Source: Trileptium ribeirensis (lineage: Eukaryota > Nematoda > Enoplea > Enoplida > Thoracostomopsidae). From it: a stretch of 64,000 nt of DNA. This document shows, piece after piece, positions 11,690 through 23,649 of the stretch. Under the pieces are notes generated by a model. The model saw only the letters and a program-made list of their open reading frames with translations. It was not told the DNA's origin and made no database searches. How positions within the stretch are numbered: the first letter of the stretch is position 1; each line of letters opens with the position of its first letter. The stretch is from contig JASANE010012106.1 of NCBI GenBank assembly GCA_030248225.1, forward strand, positions 1 to 64,000, read 5' to 3'. Position numbers and translations under genes: made by a program.

Positions 11690-13510
11690 TTTAGTTTTAA
11701 AATATTTCGCCCAGACGTTATCAATCATGGTAAGTTTCGGTCTATATATTCATCTATTCTATAATTTTTTTGAACAAATTTAGAATACCGAAGTTTATTC
11801 TCCATAATGATTTTATCACATATGCATTTCGTTTTGTGTAAAGATTTTGTAGCCGATGTATTTTCAGGCAGCAGAGAAACAAGAGAAGTGAAGTCTTATT
11901 GGCTACCTACTTCCCAAATTGCAAATGTCTCATTTCTTAATTTACTGGTTTCCGATTTTCATTTTCATTTTAATTTTCATCAAACTTTCGTTATTTCATC
12001 AGTGTTGTTTTTACAATTGTCTATTTTTTATCATTTCTTTCTCCCGTTTCGCTTTATCAGCATCAGGTGTCGCACGCCCGTAGGGTTAGGGGTAGATTGT
12101 CTTGGCGTAGAGGATGGGGTGTAGGTCAGGGGGGGTTAATTTTTGAAAAATTTCACACCAGTTCTTGCCAATTTTCACCCAAATTTTTTGTAATTTTGCT
12201 ATAATTTTCCCCGCGAATAACTCTGGGGCTTCCCACCGTGTGCCACCTTCTCCACCGATACAGGATTGTTCACCGCCACAAGGTCCCACGGGCTCAGAGG
12301 ATTTTTTCAGGTCCGCGAAGCCCGCAAATTACAAACATATATCGTGCATCACTATTGACTTTAAAGTATTCTTGTACATTCATTCACATTAGCTAATTTC
12401 TTGCCAGTGGCATTCGTCGGCCAGGCTGCATAACAAAGAAGGTTACCCACTTTCGCCATCCAACTTTTTACCTACCAAACAACCGTCTTAAATGAAACGT
12501 TTTCCGCTTAAGGATGTTGTGCTATTGATCAGAACCCTAACCCGTTCAATAACCTTCACCACAGCACCGATTGCACAGATCTCTTAGTTTTTAGGACGGA
12601 TACCCATAACTGACAGTCTTTTAAGTAGCATCTATTAAAGGAAACAATCTTTCCGCTCTTTTAAAAAGCAGTCACTAACGAGAACAATTAAGGGCGCCCA
12701 CTGTCCAATAAAGGGAGCCACGGAGCTAAATTCACTTCCCTATTGTGATAGCGGGTGATAAAGAACCACCATGATTTCAGGACATCGTTCAGTAAACGTG
12801 GCTAATATGACTTTTTGACAGCGCTAACTATACGGAACCATCTAATCGTTTCGAATCGACAATAGCGATGATTGCATAACATGCTAAATCGTGAACGTTA
12901 CGGGTACCCACTACCCTCGTGTATATCTGCAGGTATTCTATACTCGCTGGATCAAGATTTCAAACCGTACCCGCCCTGGCCCGCGGATACTCGTAGCTTA
13001 ACACAGCCCTGGATAATCGCCCCCTGTCCTCTACTCATATCGACATCTATGGTCAATATGCTGTGTTTCAGAATGCATATATCCGAATTTAACCTCCGAC
13101 GCCGTTCAGGCTTACCATATTCCCAACTTTTTCCGTGACGCAAATTACAAATTTCTATATCTTTCCTGTTTGGGATTACCTATTTCCTCAATTTTATGTG
13201 TTCAAAATTTTCTAGTTTGCAGTCTTCCTATTTTTATTTCATGCATTTGATATTATTCAATAAGCACGAACACACAAAATTATAAGTGTGCATTTGCATC
13301 AGGCACACAAACACAAAATGAAATAGATACGACATACGTTATGCACTGGCAAAACGACAAACCATTGGAATCAAGCATTATGTTCAACTTACAAAATTTT
13401 CTCTTAGACTTGTTTGGCATTACAGCAGGTCGATCCTTAAATGTTTTAGAATTGATGGCAAGATAACGAATAATCTGCAACAAGCAATGAATTGTTTTAT
13501 TAAATCTGGC
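11690..13510. other. No gene recognised; possible repeat at 12070-12310
   Basis: Mostly AT-rich. At 12070-12310 a G-rich start, a run of AATTTT-like words and a C-rich end resemble the blocks at 28258-28510 and 51945-52200, possibly one low-complexity repeat family. Confidence 0.3.
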
Positions 13511-13516
13511 ACAGAT

Positions 13517-13780
13517 CTCAGGTCTTTTCGGTTATCCGCCGGCCAAGTCAAGCCAGCTTTTTAGCCAAGTCGAACGGACTCAACATGATCATATTTCGAA
13601 GAAAAATTTTTTGGGTTCCCAAGGGAGGGAATATTGGTACCTCAAAAAACCGAAAAAAGCTTCAGAGATGTGGACAAAATGGGCATTTTTTGAACCGCCT
13701 CATCGAGCTGAATTGATTGATACCAAAACCAGCCCTGTAAACTTCAAAATTGATCAAATTCGGGCTCTGGAGAAAACCGA
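13517..13780 (+). mobile_element. Decayed MITE, same family as 57076-57330
   Basis: It begins with GGTCTTTTCGGTTATCC and ends with GAAAACCGAAACC, with internal words shared in order with the copy at 57076-57330 (GGTACCTCAAAAAA, ATGTGGACAAAATGGGCATT, CAAATTCGGGCT). The long inverted arms of the other copy are here mostly eroded. Confidence 0.55.
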
Positions 13781-16700
13781 AACCTGCGTCGCGGCTAAGA
13801 ATTCTGACGTCCGCGGTCGATTCCAAATGCATAATTTTTTATTTTATTTACTTTTTGGACGCCTTAATGTTTTAATTTTTTCAATTCTTTACTGCATGGC
13901 GCAGATATAGTTTATTTACTCCAGAATATACAATCGAAAATAAACACTGATTCAATGTTTGAGAGAGGAAACAGATCCCAAAAATTTCTGATGGCAGACT
14001 TTCTACCGTAACCCTATTTTCGCTTACAACGGTGTTTAGTGAAGCCGCGGGTGCTTTGGCAGGCAGTCAACAGTTTGCCACTAGGCCGCCATTCTCTGGA
14101 TTCTACTGTCGCACCCTCCAGTAGCTATATTCCTGAAGACCTATAATATAATAAACGGTGTTACCGTAGATGGGCTCAGGAGGGCAGCATGGGTTACCCA
14201 CAATACGGTCCGGACACCCTCCCAGGCATAGTTCATTAGAATTTTATGGCTAAAGTTTATCAAATAATTTCTAACATTTCGGAATATCAAATAATTTGTG
14301 CTATAGGTCTTGGAGAATTTACCTACGAACACATTTTGGAGGGAGGATGGGCGCTTGGGTGAGTGGCAGGTGTGCTATAGGGAGTGTGAGATCGAGGGAC
14401 CACCGATGGCCCACCCCCAGTAGTAAAATTCTCAAAGACCTAATAAACAAACAATGTTTACATAGCATATGCTATCCAAACCTAACCCACCCTGTCCTCC
14501 CGATGGCTCACCCCTAGAGCCCACTGCCACCGCCCCAAGAGCCTACTCCTTCACCAATGGCTCATCCCCATCCCATTGCTGTGTTAACTCGCGAGGAAAG
14601 CCGCGGGCGACCTTATAACCATGTGCTACCCTATTCATGTTCTGCTCAACAATTAGACTCGGCTCCTATTCTTGGAACGCAAAAATCACGCCACACTGAA
14701 GCATTTTCCGATGATCTAACAGTCCACTATGCCAGGCAATATTTCAAACTTTCGACAACAATGTCCACGTTTATGCTAGGGTTCGATCCTAGGTTGGATT
14801 GAGAAGCAATTGAGAAAAAACTACATGACTCTGTAACCGTTACAGTTTGTACGTATGTACGTCCTAGGCAGCTGCATCATAACCAATTGCTTTTAGAATG
14901 AGAACTTGATGTACTAAAATACAGCACAAAATGAGCCGGCTCGACCGTTTTTGGCGAAGCTTGGCTCAGCTTGAGACACATTAGGCTCGGCTCGACTGGA
15001 AAGAAAATAAAACTGGCTGAAACCGGCCACGAAAACAAATTCTCGCCATTAAATATACTACACAAGCAGGGTGCTTTTCCAGTTTATCTATTAATGAATC
15101 ATATCGCTCCAAAGCACATTTTACAAAATAGATAACGACAGACATTAAATTTCACACCCATAACCGTTTACTGAAAGATGAATTGAAATAACAAAATGTT
15201 TATGAAAAGAATCTGATGCCACTTTGCCGTTAAACTTTAATATAAAAACTGTTAATTCATTTTGTACTGACTAGTACCGTAAACGTTTGCTGGTGCACTA
15301 TGTGTTTGACAAAGCCATTAAATGTCATTTCTTCCGCAATATTTAAAAACCAAAATATCCGAGACGCGTCGTGTTCTGCAATACTTTCACGATTTTGACA
15401 ACTTTTCTATATCTATGTCCTCTTTAATACCAGCAGCATTATGAACGTTCACATTGTGAGCAGTTTTAATGCTTGTTTACCCAAAATGGACGACTGTCTG
15501 GTGAAATCGTAGAATTGAGTTTCGTTTGTTCAGGTATAAAAAATGAAAAATTATCAGGCCATAAACGCTTTTTAATACGCAATGTTCTACAACAGATTCA
15601 GCAAGGGCTTTCACTGGTCAGTGGAATATTCATTTCATGTAAAAATTCGAATATATTTGTTTAGATATGAACAACTGCTGCCGCAAATAAAAAGATATAC
15701 AAATGTTGCTATCAAATAGGTGAAAGTAGGAATTTCCGGCGGGACGTGTGGGGTCACGCCTACTCCGTATCATACCACTGTGGAGTTTTACGGTGTTTAG
15801 CGTAACCCGTGGAGAATTTGACAAGCCACACTCACTCCGTGACGAAGAAAAGGTTAGTGGGACCCCACCCCTCTGCTCTCGCCGTGCTGCATTCGGTTCC
15901 AAATGTAAGCGTAAACACAGTCCCCCTTTTAAGCCAAAAAGTTAAAATATTTTAATAATAGAATCGTTTTTAATGAATAGACTTCCATTGCTGCCGCCTC
16001 AATAAACCAACAATCGCAATAATTATGTTTTTTATGTGTTTCGAGCTTTAAAACATTTCCAACTTTTAAAAAGTAAATGTATTTACCGTTCCAGAGTTTG
16101 TATAAAAACAAATAACTTTTTTATAAGCACACATGTGAAAATATAATGATAATACAATAAAAACAATGAGCGTGTATTTTTCGTTATAGTTTTTGAACAA
16201 ATCCGCTTCAATAATCGTTCAAAACTTATAGTAAAATTTAAAAACTTGTCGCGCAACTATGAAATGCTTTATACAGTTCATGGAAAGAAATATAGGAAAA
16301 CGAGAAAGCTATTAAAACATATTTTTAAATATGCCATAGCGTATTCAGCAAAGTGGAGCGAAAGTAAAAACTGCCAAGCCGGAATTTTGCATTCAGAACT
16401 ATTGGTGGTCGATAGGCATACAAAACATTTTAGACTCATAATATGCGCTAAATGGAACCCGTTGCATGTTTTTTGTTAGAATGAATAAAAGATTTAAAAA
16501 CTAGAACTGAGGTAAACAACGAGCAAAAGCTGTTTGAAATTAACATATTCGCTCAAGATTAATGACAGGTTTCTTGATAATGTCGCGCTTGACGCCTTGT
16601 GACTCACATATTGAAGCTTTCTTCGCAATATCTGAAACACGGCTAATCAATGACCACATCACAAAATATAAACATATACATCATGCTGTGTAGCCGTTCG

Positions 16701-17470
16701 CATGTTTTATATATCAGATTTTAGTAAAAGTAAACATTCAATTAGAAGTTATCATCAGTAAATTCGTGTGCCGACTAGTAGTATCGCTATATCGACACAA
16801 CCCTCGTACAAATATTTACGTTTAACCGTAGCCAGAGCAACTAAGCACATTGGGTTGTGCGAATTTGAAGGGAAGCTAGAACTTTGCTATATTGGTATCA
16901 AAATGAATGTAACAGTTTTTCTCCAACACAGCAGTGTGCTCATGCTGCAGCAGGAGGGGATAATTATTGTGGGCACGGAATATTAATTAAGTGAAGTATG
17001 AGGAATTTTTGTATATAATATTCTGTATATAGACTAAATTCCAAAAGCACTACACGGTTTATGATTTTAGGTATGACATACTTGAGAACACGCGCTGGCC
17101 TTTGCGACAGCGCTTGATATCAGTAATATAGTAATATCTTTATGATTAACAATATGATTAACACATTAATATATATCAACCAAACTAAGCAACTTTAAAA
17201 CACCATTAATAGTCTAACAAAAATTAAAGCACATATTTAACAGTAAAATTATTGGTTTTCAGAATATTTTGATTACGCGATTGAACTAACGCACTAAACA
17301 GCGCATGATCTGTCTTTATGCAAAAAACCCGCAGAATTATATCCTAGTTCACTCACCGCACTAAAACTGCCGTAGCACAATTTTTATTGATTAGCGTGTG
17401 TTTAGATAACGAATTTGAAATTGGTAATCGAAAGGATAACAACCCGCCCCTGATTTATGAAGAATATATG
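13780..17470. other. No gene recognised
   Basis: AT-rich. A GC-richer block at 14160-14600 and another at 15715-15905 may be eroded repeats. A B-box-like GGTTCGATCC at 14780 has no A box upstream. Confidence 0.4.
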
Positions 17471-17473
17471 ATT

Positions 17474-17760
17474 TTATGTGACTGCGAGACTTTGAAAGCC
17501 TAAAGCAGTAATAAAAAGCGTACTTGTCTTTTTGTCAAGTTCATGCTTTATAACCATTCGCGCTTGCCATTCAAACAGCAAACACTGTTTTCCAATGCAA
17601 ATAACATCTGCTAAAGGATCAATCCCATTGTGTATGCATGTGGCTATGTGATTCTTGATCAAGTACGACGGTGGCTTTTTCATCTGCACGCTGTCGTCTT
17701 CCAATGCCCTTGAAATACTTGCGTTGCCTAAACGGTAATTTGATCTATATCAATTTCACT
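17474..17760 (-). CDS. Coding-like terminal frame, unrecognised
   Basis: On the minus strand a frame of about 95 codons runs from near 17760 to a stop at 17476-17474. Its composition is protein-like (KPPSYLIKNHIATCIHNGID, then GKQCLLFEWQARMVIKHELD). A possible acceptor ending GATATAG lies at about 17757, but its pyrimidine tract is weak. There is no convincing ATG in the first third, so a last exon is the best reading. Low certainty. Confidence 0.25.
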
Positions 17761-18503
17761 TTTAACACAATGTGCAAGTATGTCTGAATCCAGCTGAAAA
17801 ATATCACATTCCAAAATTGTTAGTCCAGCTTTGTAATGATATGAGATAAATCGATAGTCTCAGTGCGGTTTGTATCTGTCGTGGAAAATAAAACCGTAAA
17901 GTTTTCTCTCAAAACTCGAAGAGATACACTGGTCAAATAAGATGCAAACAGTTCTGAAATCACAGCCACCCACGTTATTAGACGCTGCCACTAGGCGCGG
18001 TAACAAGAAATTTTTAAATTTTTAGGCCGCCAAACTATATCGCATTGCGAACCTATATGTGTGATAGGGTAAGTTCGCCATTTCCCACTTGCAGCGATAC
18101 TACTGCAACTGCAGGTAGCTTTTCGCGCATAGTGGCGTTTATGGCAGTGGATTTCGTTTCACAGGCTACAGTGCTCGTGATCTACTTGCGATGCTAAATT
18201 CTCTACTATACAACAAAGGATTATACACATGTACACAATAGTTGCTCAAAAGCACTTATTTATCTTTCAGTTGGTGAAGCGCGTTAACATCTATATTCTA
18301 TTAATCAGCATAAATGGCTAACTGTTTGACAGTATATGTGAACGCATAGCTATAATGTTTAGCAAAATAAGACATATAATTTAAATAATGAACCAATTTT
18401 TACCAGACAAAAAATGACCCCTGCATGGCCGGCCTTTACATTTTGCGCAGTCTTTCATGCCCCAAGTATATTTCGGGTCAGCAACAGGGTAGAAAATTCT
18501 TGT

Positions 18504-18657
18504 TATGCATCATTCACAGAGAAGCGCGTGCACGAATTGCACACCGTAAGGTATTGCAGCGACCATGTTGTAAGAAAACAATATTGCCATGGCATTATGT
18601 TATTGCAAACACAGCGCAATCAATAGCACAAACTAAAATATTGCTGCTACAATAACA
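18504..18657 (+). repeat. Left terminal inverted repeat
   Basis: Pairs with 20053-20206. It includes GAATTGCACACCGTAAG, GCAGCGACCATGTTGTAAG and ACAGCGCAATCAATAGCACA, all found in reverse complement on the right. Confidence 0.85.
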
Positions 18658-20052
18658 ACACGAGTTGCGCGTGTTACAGGGACCAAATTGGGTCCGCAGT
18701 ATATGATGCTATTTTGGCGAAGTTGCTATGCTTATACGAACATGTACGCTTTGTAATGTAGGAAGACATGTGATTAGGGCTAATTTTTATGTTGTCGCAG
18801 TATGGTAACATTCTCTCAGCCTCAGAATACATACGCCTAGTTATGCCTGCATATAACGTGCCTGCAATCGAGGGTATCTGTGTAGCCCATAACACCATAA
18901 CAGTTTCTACAAATGAAAGGCAAAGTTTAATCCGACCATCGATATATATTTATCAATATATTGCAATATCACATATGCTTTTGTCAGCGTCATCCTGTGC
19001 ATAATATTCGTTGTTTACACATGTATTATAAGTTAAGAAGTCAATATTCGAAAATTTTACATTTTACATTGTACAGGCGTTACATATTATTACAGTGAAA
19101 ACTGTTGACATGTCGCCCAGGAAATGTACAATACAGACATTTTAGGAAATGAGTGGTCATTGGTTAACAATCAAACTTACATATTATTTGAAATATTTTT
19201 AATAGAACTTAAATTGTAATGTATGAAATATTTGTATTTGGCGATATCACTACATGAGGTTGCTGGATCGGTGGACTTGTATTGCCAGCAGCTAGTTATA
19301 ACCTAGTTTCTGAGCGTTATATTGCCTTATATATGAAACCTGTATTGAGTGCTACACCTAAATATCTGCGTTAATTATTCAAAAATACTGCATCCTGTAT
19401 AGATATAGGAGCAACAGAATAATACCGTAATTAGCGGTTTGTCGAATTTCTGTATCAAAGAGGTAAAACTGAAAATATCAGATACTATGCCGATTTCCGC
19501 TCAAATCCACAGTACAGCTTGTATTGTCTAGGCATTTAATAACTTCATATAAGGATAAAACGTTGCTGTCAAATTAATCGATCTCTACTGAATTTGTGCT
19601 CAGATATTATGGGTGCATGTAACGGGCAATCATAGTATATAATTTCTATGATATAATTTCTACAGAACTCTCTGTACACATAACTTTGTGGTTGCGTAGC
19701 TCCAGTGATGTATGCTTTAGTGCAGACTTACCACACTGTCTCTATTTCGTCTGGCCGAAAGAAGTAATAGAGTATCGTAACGTTACAGGTAATAAATAGC
19801 TAATATTCTGATATTTATTTATACCTTTCTCCATTCTTTGTGTGAGCGTATGATAATTTTGCACGATTACATATTACAAATGTGGGTGGCACCATTATCT
19901 ACCTCAATGAGCATTATATCTTTGCTACAGTACCAAATAGCTGCTTTTGACGCAGCAATATCTAGACCGTTCTACGGTTGTGCAACACACGCCAATATTT
20001 ATTGTAGCGGCAATATCTTTGTTTCTGCTATTGACGGTGCACTAAACAACAA

Positions 20053-20206
20053 TGTTATTGTAGCAGCAATATTTTAGCTTGTGCTATTGATTGCGCTGTG
20101 TTTGCAATTACATAATGCCATGGCAATATTGTTTTCTTACAACATGGTCGCTGCAATAGCTTACGGTGTGCAATTCGTGCACCCACTTCTCTGTGAATGA
20201 TACATT
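20053..20206 (-). repeat. Right terminal inverted repeat
   Basis: Reverse complement of 18504-18657. Similarity stops at about 20207, beyond which the flanks differ (ACCGGGGGACC here, AGAAAATTCTTG on the left). Confidence 0.85.
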
Positions 20207-20209
20207 ACC

Positions 20210-21090
20210 GGGGGACCGTCTTTATACCATCGGTAATTTTCACTGAAATATTGAAACATGCAGGCACAATACATAAAATAACAGGTCAGAAACAGTACAG
20301 CTAACAAATACGGAACCGTTGAAATCAGCAGTAACCTACTCAATAGCACTCAGAAATTTTATTTCACAACCGTTCAACGTAAGTGATGATCTAAACTATA
20401 TTTCCATATATTAGCGTTGTACCGTAGATTTGCAAACAATATATTAAAGTCAGGCAGTGGAAAAAACTATTATTCATATACAACAGTTGAACTATGCAAT
20501 TAGCATCGTATGATAACTTTTCTACGTGCAAATATGTAACCATACTGAGGTTTTTTGCAATCTCAGAAGAAACCGACTTCATAAATTCTAAAACAATAAA
20601 CGTCCCAACAACGTCTTCTGTTTTTATTCATTTCGTAGTACCTAACGATACAGCCATCGCTGCGATAAATCGCCAATATCTTCATAACGTTTCATACCAT
20701 ATCACGCATAGACAATCTCTATCTTTCTTACAATGCAAATGCCTAATAGAAACCCGTCGATCAGAAAACATTTTTAGGAACCACGTATTATGCAAGTACC
20801 GTTGTATTTAGCAAAAAGTCAATAGTTATCCAACGGAAATAGAAGCTATAAATGATAAATTAATACTAAATTATTCACATAATGATTAATAGTCGTAATT
20901 ACCACCATAATTGCCAAAATGCGAAAAAAATCTGCACGCGGAATTATTCAAAACAGAAGGCGTTTTGTACCAACCATCCCTTGGAAACAAATAATCAGTA
21001 GTCCAATTACTTTAATAAGTTCGACAAACTTGTGCATGTGAAAAATTCTTTTTTAAATCTATTAACTTGTTTAGCTACAACCGTCTCAGA
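20210..21090. other. No gene recognised
   Basis: AT-rich. A hydrophobic minus-strand frame at 20349-20161 overlaps the right inverted repeat and is probably chance. Confidence 0.4.
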
Positions 21091-21095
21091 ATGAC

Positions 21096-23642
21096 TTAGA
21101 ATTGTCCTACAAAAATGCGCAAACAATTAAGCCCGTACACTTCTCTCAACAGGATTGGATCGTTTACGACTTGCCTGCAAATTGGATGACAGAAATGCGA
21201 TTGTAAACACAGCTTTAGGCCATAGAAATACTGCGACGCATCATCTTTCATTTCGTGGTGTTCCATAATCTGCATAACCGGGCTGATTTCGTTCCAAAAC
21301 TCTGGATATAACCGCTGCAACTTTAGACGTTGCTTTTGACTGGCGCGAAGGAAAGATAACAATTTTTCAATGTCCCATGTGCGGCGTTCACAGCCCTCAA
21401 TAAGCCTGATTTGCAATGAGCGAAAAGGTGCATTATTACAGTACTTGATATAGAAATCTACAGCGGCTGCCATATTCTTGGCCAACAAGGCATTGCCCTC
21501 GGCAGTTTCAAATCGAGTATTTGGACCAAGAATTGTTGACGGGATATACAAATTTGAATGACGCATAGCAAGAGCACCGTTCATAAGCTCAACAATGTTC
21601 AAGTACGATCCACCTGGCCATCTGGTGGTTAAAATCGATAGCCATTGCCTTTTCTCAAAATGCTTTAAAGCAATGAAGAATTTTACCAATATTTTTGTTG
21701 GCCCCTCATGTGGCCCTGCATCACGTCGATACAGAACAAGCCTGTAGTCGTCGGTAGTGAATCGATCTAGTACTTGACACAAATCGTTATGGTGCATTAC
21801 AGCCGAAGGACGAAACCTAAATGTATCCTTCACCACTCCGATAGCCATAGGATCTACATTTGGTCTTGCGGGTATGTAATAACTAGACACCTGGATATTA
21901 CATCTGTATTTGTTAGGGTAATCGGTACGAGGCCGCTGCGGCGGTGCGCAACTTAACGTTACCGATTTATGTTGACAGTGGGTCGCAACTGTGTCGCAAC
22001 GTATAGCAGCACAGTCGTCACTGTCTATTCGAATGGAATGTTCTGTATGCTCTTCCAGTTCGTCTTTTATCGCATAGAAGGCGTTATTCCACATAATATC
22101 GGCACTGAATCGAACCGTAAACCCTTTGTAGCTACGTTGGGAAACTACATCGGCAAACGCGTATCTTTTGCGATGCCGCGAAAACGTTGTTTTTGTTCTG
22201 GGACCACAACATAGCCAAACTAAAGACTGTGATAACTTAGCGCCGAGCATCGTATGCAAATCATTCGCAATTGACTGGTACGTTACTTTAGAAACACTAC
22301 CGTCACTCTGATCGTGGTCGGCACCGATACCGATGACCGTGGCTGATATCTGCCTCCAACGACTTGCACCACAATTATTTTTGCGCACTAATTCTTCGAT
22401 CACTTTTCCAATTTTAGGATATTTTTTATATACACATGGCACGCGATTGGGCCTCACCAATCGTTTTTTACGCATGAGATCAAGCATGCGAATTCGACTA
22501 CGCAAAGTGTATGCTACCATGTGATGCTTTAATTTGGAAGCGAGCGCCGCCAGTTTTTTAGCGTCGCGAGAAGCTTCAAGTAGATCAATAGGATTGTTTC
22601 TATAAAATTTGTCTAAATTGTCGAAATTGAAAGCGAAGTCCATACTGTTTAACAACTGTCTGAATCCATTTGGTACTGGCTCATTTTGGTTCTCCGCGTA
22701 CCATAAAATCTGGTGAAGAAGAAGATGCATCATTTCAGGATCTTCTTCAGTTTTGGTAATAACTGCAAATTCTGTAGCATTGAACTGGTTCCTGCGCTTT
22801 ACGAAATGATAAAGCCTTTGCACCGAGTTTGTGCTGCAGAACTTGGTCATCAAGTCTTCAATGAATTTAATAATACCTGTTATCGGGGTATCCGTAGAAA
22901 TATCTCGCTTCAACAACGCTTGGAGAGCCTTATCAGCTGCCGCCACTTGATTTAGCCGGCGTTCTACGTTCTCAGTCACTGAAATAGGCTTTGCACCTGT
23001 ACCAAGCATTCGCGATTCCCGATATGTTACATTTCGATAGCATTTTAGCAGCGCGTATTTAAGGACAGGTTGCAATGTCATCGGTAAGACTTGTAGCAGC
23101 TGTTTGACAAGTTGGGTATCTAGCTTACACGATGTGGAGACCTTTCCGACAATGTCTATAAGACCAGAGAATCGATCACAATACGCCATTTCTTGATCAT
23201 CACACTGAGATATTTTTTGGAATACTAATACTTCATTCTCAACTTCGATGGAATACGCTACAACTGGAAAATGCATTGCGAAATCAATGGCATTGATCCT
23301 TCGATATCGCTGATTGTAGCAAAGACCCCAGATTTGCTTTAATGTCGCAACAGGATTTGTCATTAAGAAAAGACCCAACTTCACGAGCTGTTTACATCGA
23401 TTTACAAGTCTTGTGTCCATATTATGAGTTTGATAGCGAAGGAACTGTATGCAGTAGCAAACCAACATTTCCTCCACAGTTGTTATTTTTGACACGGTGG
23501 CATTACCACGAGTGACATAGCGCCGTGACCGCACATTTGATGTACAACCACGTAGTTTGTTTGTAGGTAACCTGCAATGCAACGAAAAATGAATTGTTCT
23601 CACCAATTTGCAGAGCATTAATGATGGTGGCGTGTTTTTCAT
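21096..23642 (-). CDS. DDE-type transposase-like protein, 848 residues
   Basis: This is one long uninterrupted frame from ATG 23642 to TAA 21096. The C-terminal half has the spaced acidic blocks of a DDE catalytic core: RIDSDDCAAI (D542/D543), RDAGPHEGPTK (D641) and NIVELMNGAL (E685), with D641 to E685 44 positions apart. The wording resembles a eukaryotic transposase-like family with DDK, then DGGPDENPRY, then NRVERRM blocks; this comparison is from memory. A Cys-His group (SHFCHPICRQ) lies near the end. Upstream of the core are LVRPNRVPCVYKKYP and a basic GPRTKTTFSRHRKR segment. A good splice acceptor (CGTTGCATTGCAG, then 23571) lies inside the first 24 codons, so the true start may be in an upstream exon. 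It lies on the same strand as the protease-SET gene, 3.6 kb downstream of it. The open frame suggests recent activity or selection. Confidence 0.75.
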   Translation of the reverse strand: MKNTPPSLMLCKLVRTIHFSLHCRLPTNKLRGCTSNVRSRRYVTRGNATVSKITTVEEMLVCYCIQFLRYQTHNMDTRLVNRCKQLVKLGLFLMTNPVATLKQIWGLCYNQRYRRINAIDFAMHFPVVAYSIEVENEVLVFQKISQCDDQEMAYCDRFSGLIDIVGKVSTSCKLDTQLVKQLLQVLPMTLQPVLKYALLKCYRNVTYRESRMLGTGAKPISVTENVERRLNQVAAADKALQALLKRDISTDTPITGIIKFIEDLMTKFCSTNSVQRLYHFVKRRNQFNATEFAVITKTEEDPEMMHLLLHQILWYAENQNEPVPNGFRQLLNSMDFAFNFDNLDKFYRNNPIDLLEASRDAKKLAALASKLKHHMVAYTLRSRIRMLDLMRKKRLVRPNRVPCVYKKYPKIGKVIEELVRKNNCGASRWRQISATVIGIGADHDQSDGSVSKVTYQSIANDLHTMLGAKLSQSLVWLCCGPRTKTTFSRHRKRYAFADVVSQRSYKGFTVRFSADIMWNNAFYAIKDELEEHTEHSIRIDSDDCAAIRCDTVATHCQHKSVTLSCAPPQRPRTDYPNKYRCNIQVSSYYIPARPNVDPMAIGVVKDTFRFRPSAVMHHNDLCQVLDRFTTDDYRLVLYRRDAGPHEGPTKILVKFFIALKHFEKRQWLSILTTRWPGGSYLNIVELMNGALAMRHSNLYIPSTILGPNTRFETAEGNALLAKNMAAAVDFYIKYCNNAPFRSLQIRLIEGCERRTWDIEKLLSFLRASQKQRLKLQRLYPEFWNEISPVMQIMEHHEMKDDASQYFYGLKLCLQSHFCHPICRQVVNDPILLREVYGLNCLRIFVGQF

Positions 23643-23649
23643 AAATTAG

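Larger units (their letters stand above)
18504..20206. mobile_element. Non-autonomous DNA element with 154-bp inverted repeats
   Basis: The sequence at 18504-18657 is repeated in reverse complement at 20053-20206 with only scattered differences. Outer ends read TATGCATCATTCACAGAGAA and the complement of the same with a C/T change; inner ends read TTGCTGCTACAATAACA. The 1.4 kb between has no frame resembling a transposase. Subrepeats of the right arm (ATTGTAGCGGCAATAT at 20001, ATTGTAGCAGCAATAT at 20057) lie just inside it. No clear target-site duplication is visible. Confidence 0.8.

Noticed and set aside
14775..14790. GGTTCGATCC as a tRNA B box
   Set aside because: No A box or stem structure at a suitable distance.
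20161..20349. A hydrophobic 62-codon minus-strand frame as a membrane protein
   Set aside because: It starts without ATG after a stop and runs into the inverted repeat of the 18.5-20.2 kb element.
23540..23610. A 32-bp intron in the transposase gene (GTGAGA to TTGCAG)
   Set aside because: Removing it breaks the frame. The TTGCAG is more likely an acceptor for an upstream exon, or not used.
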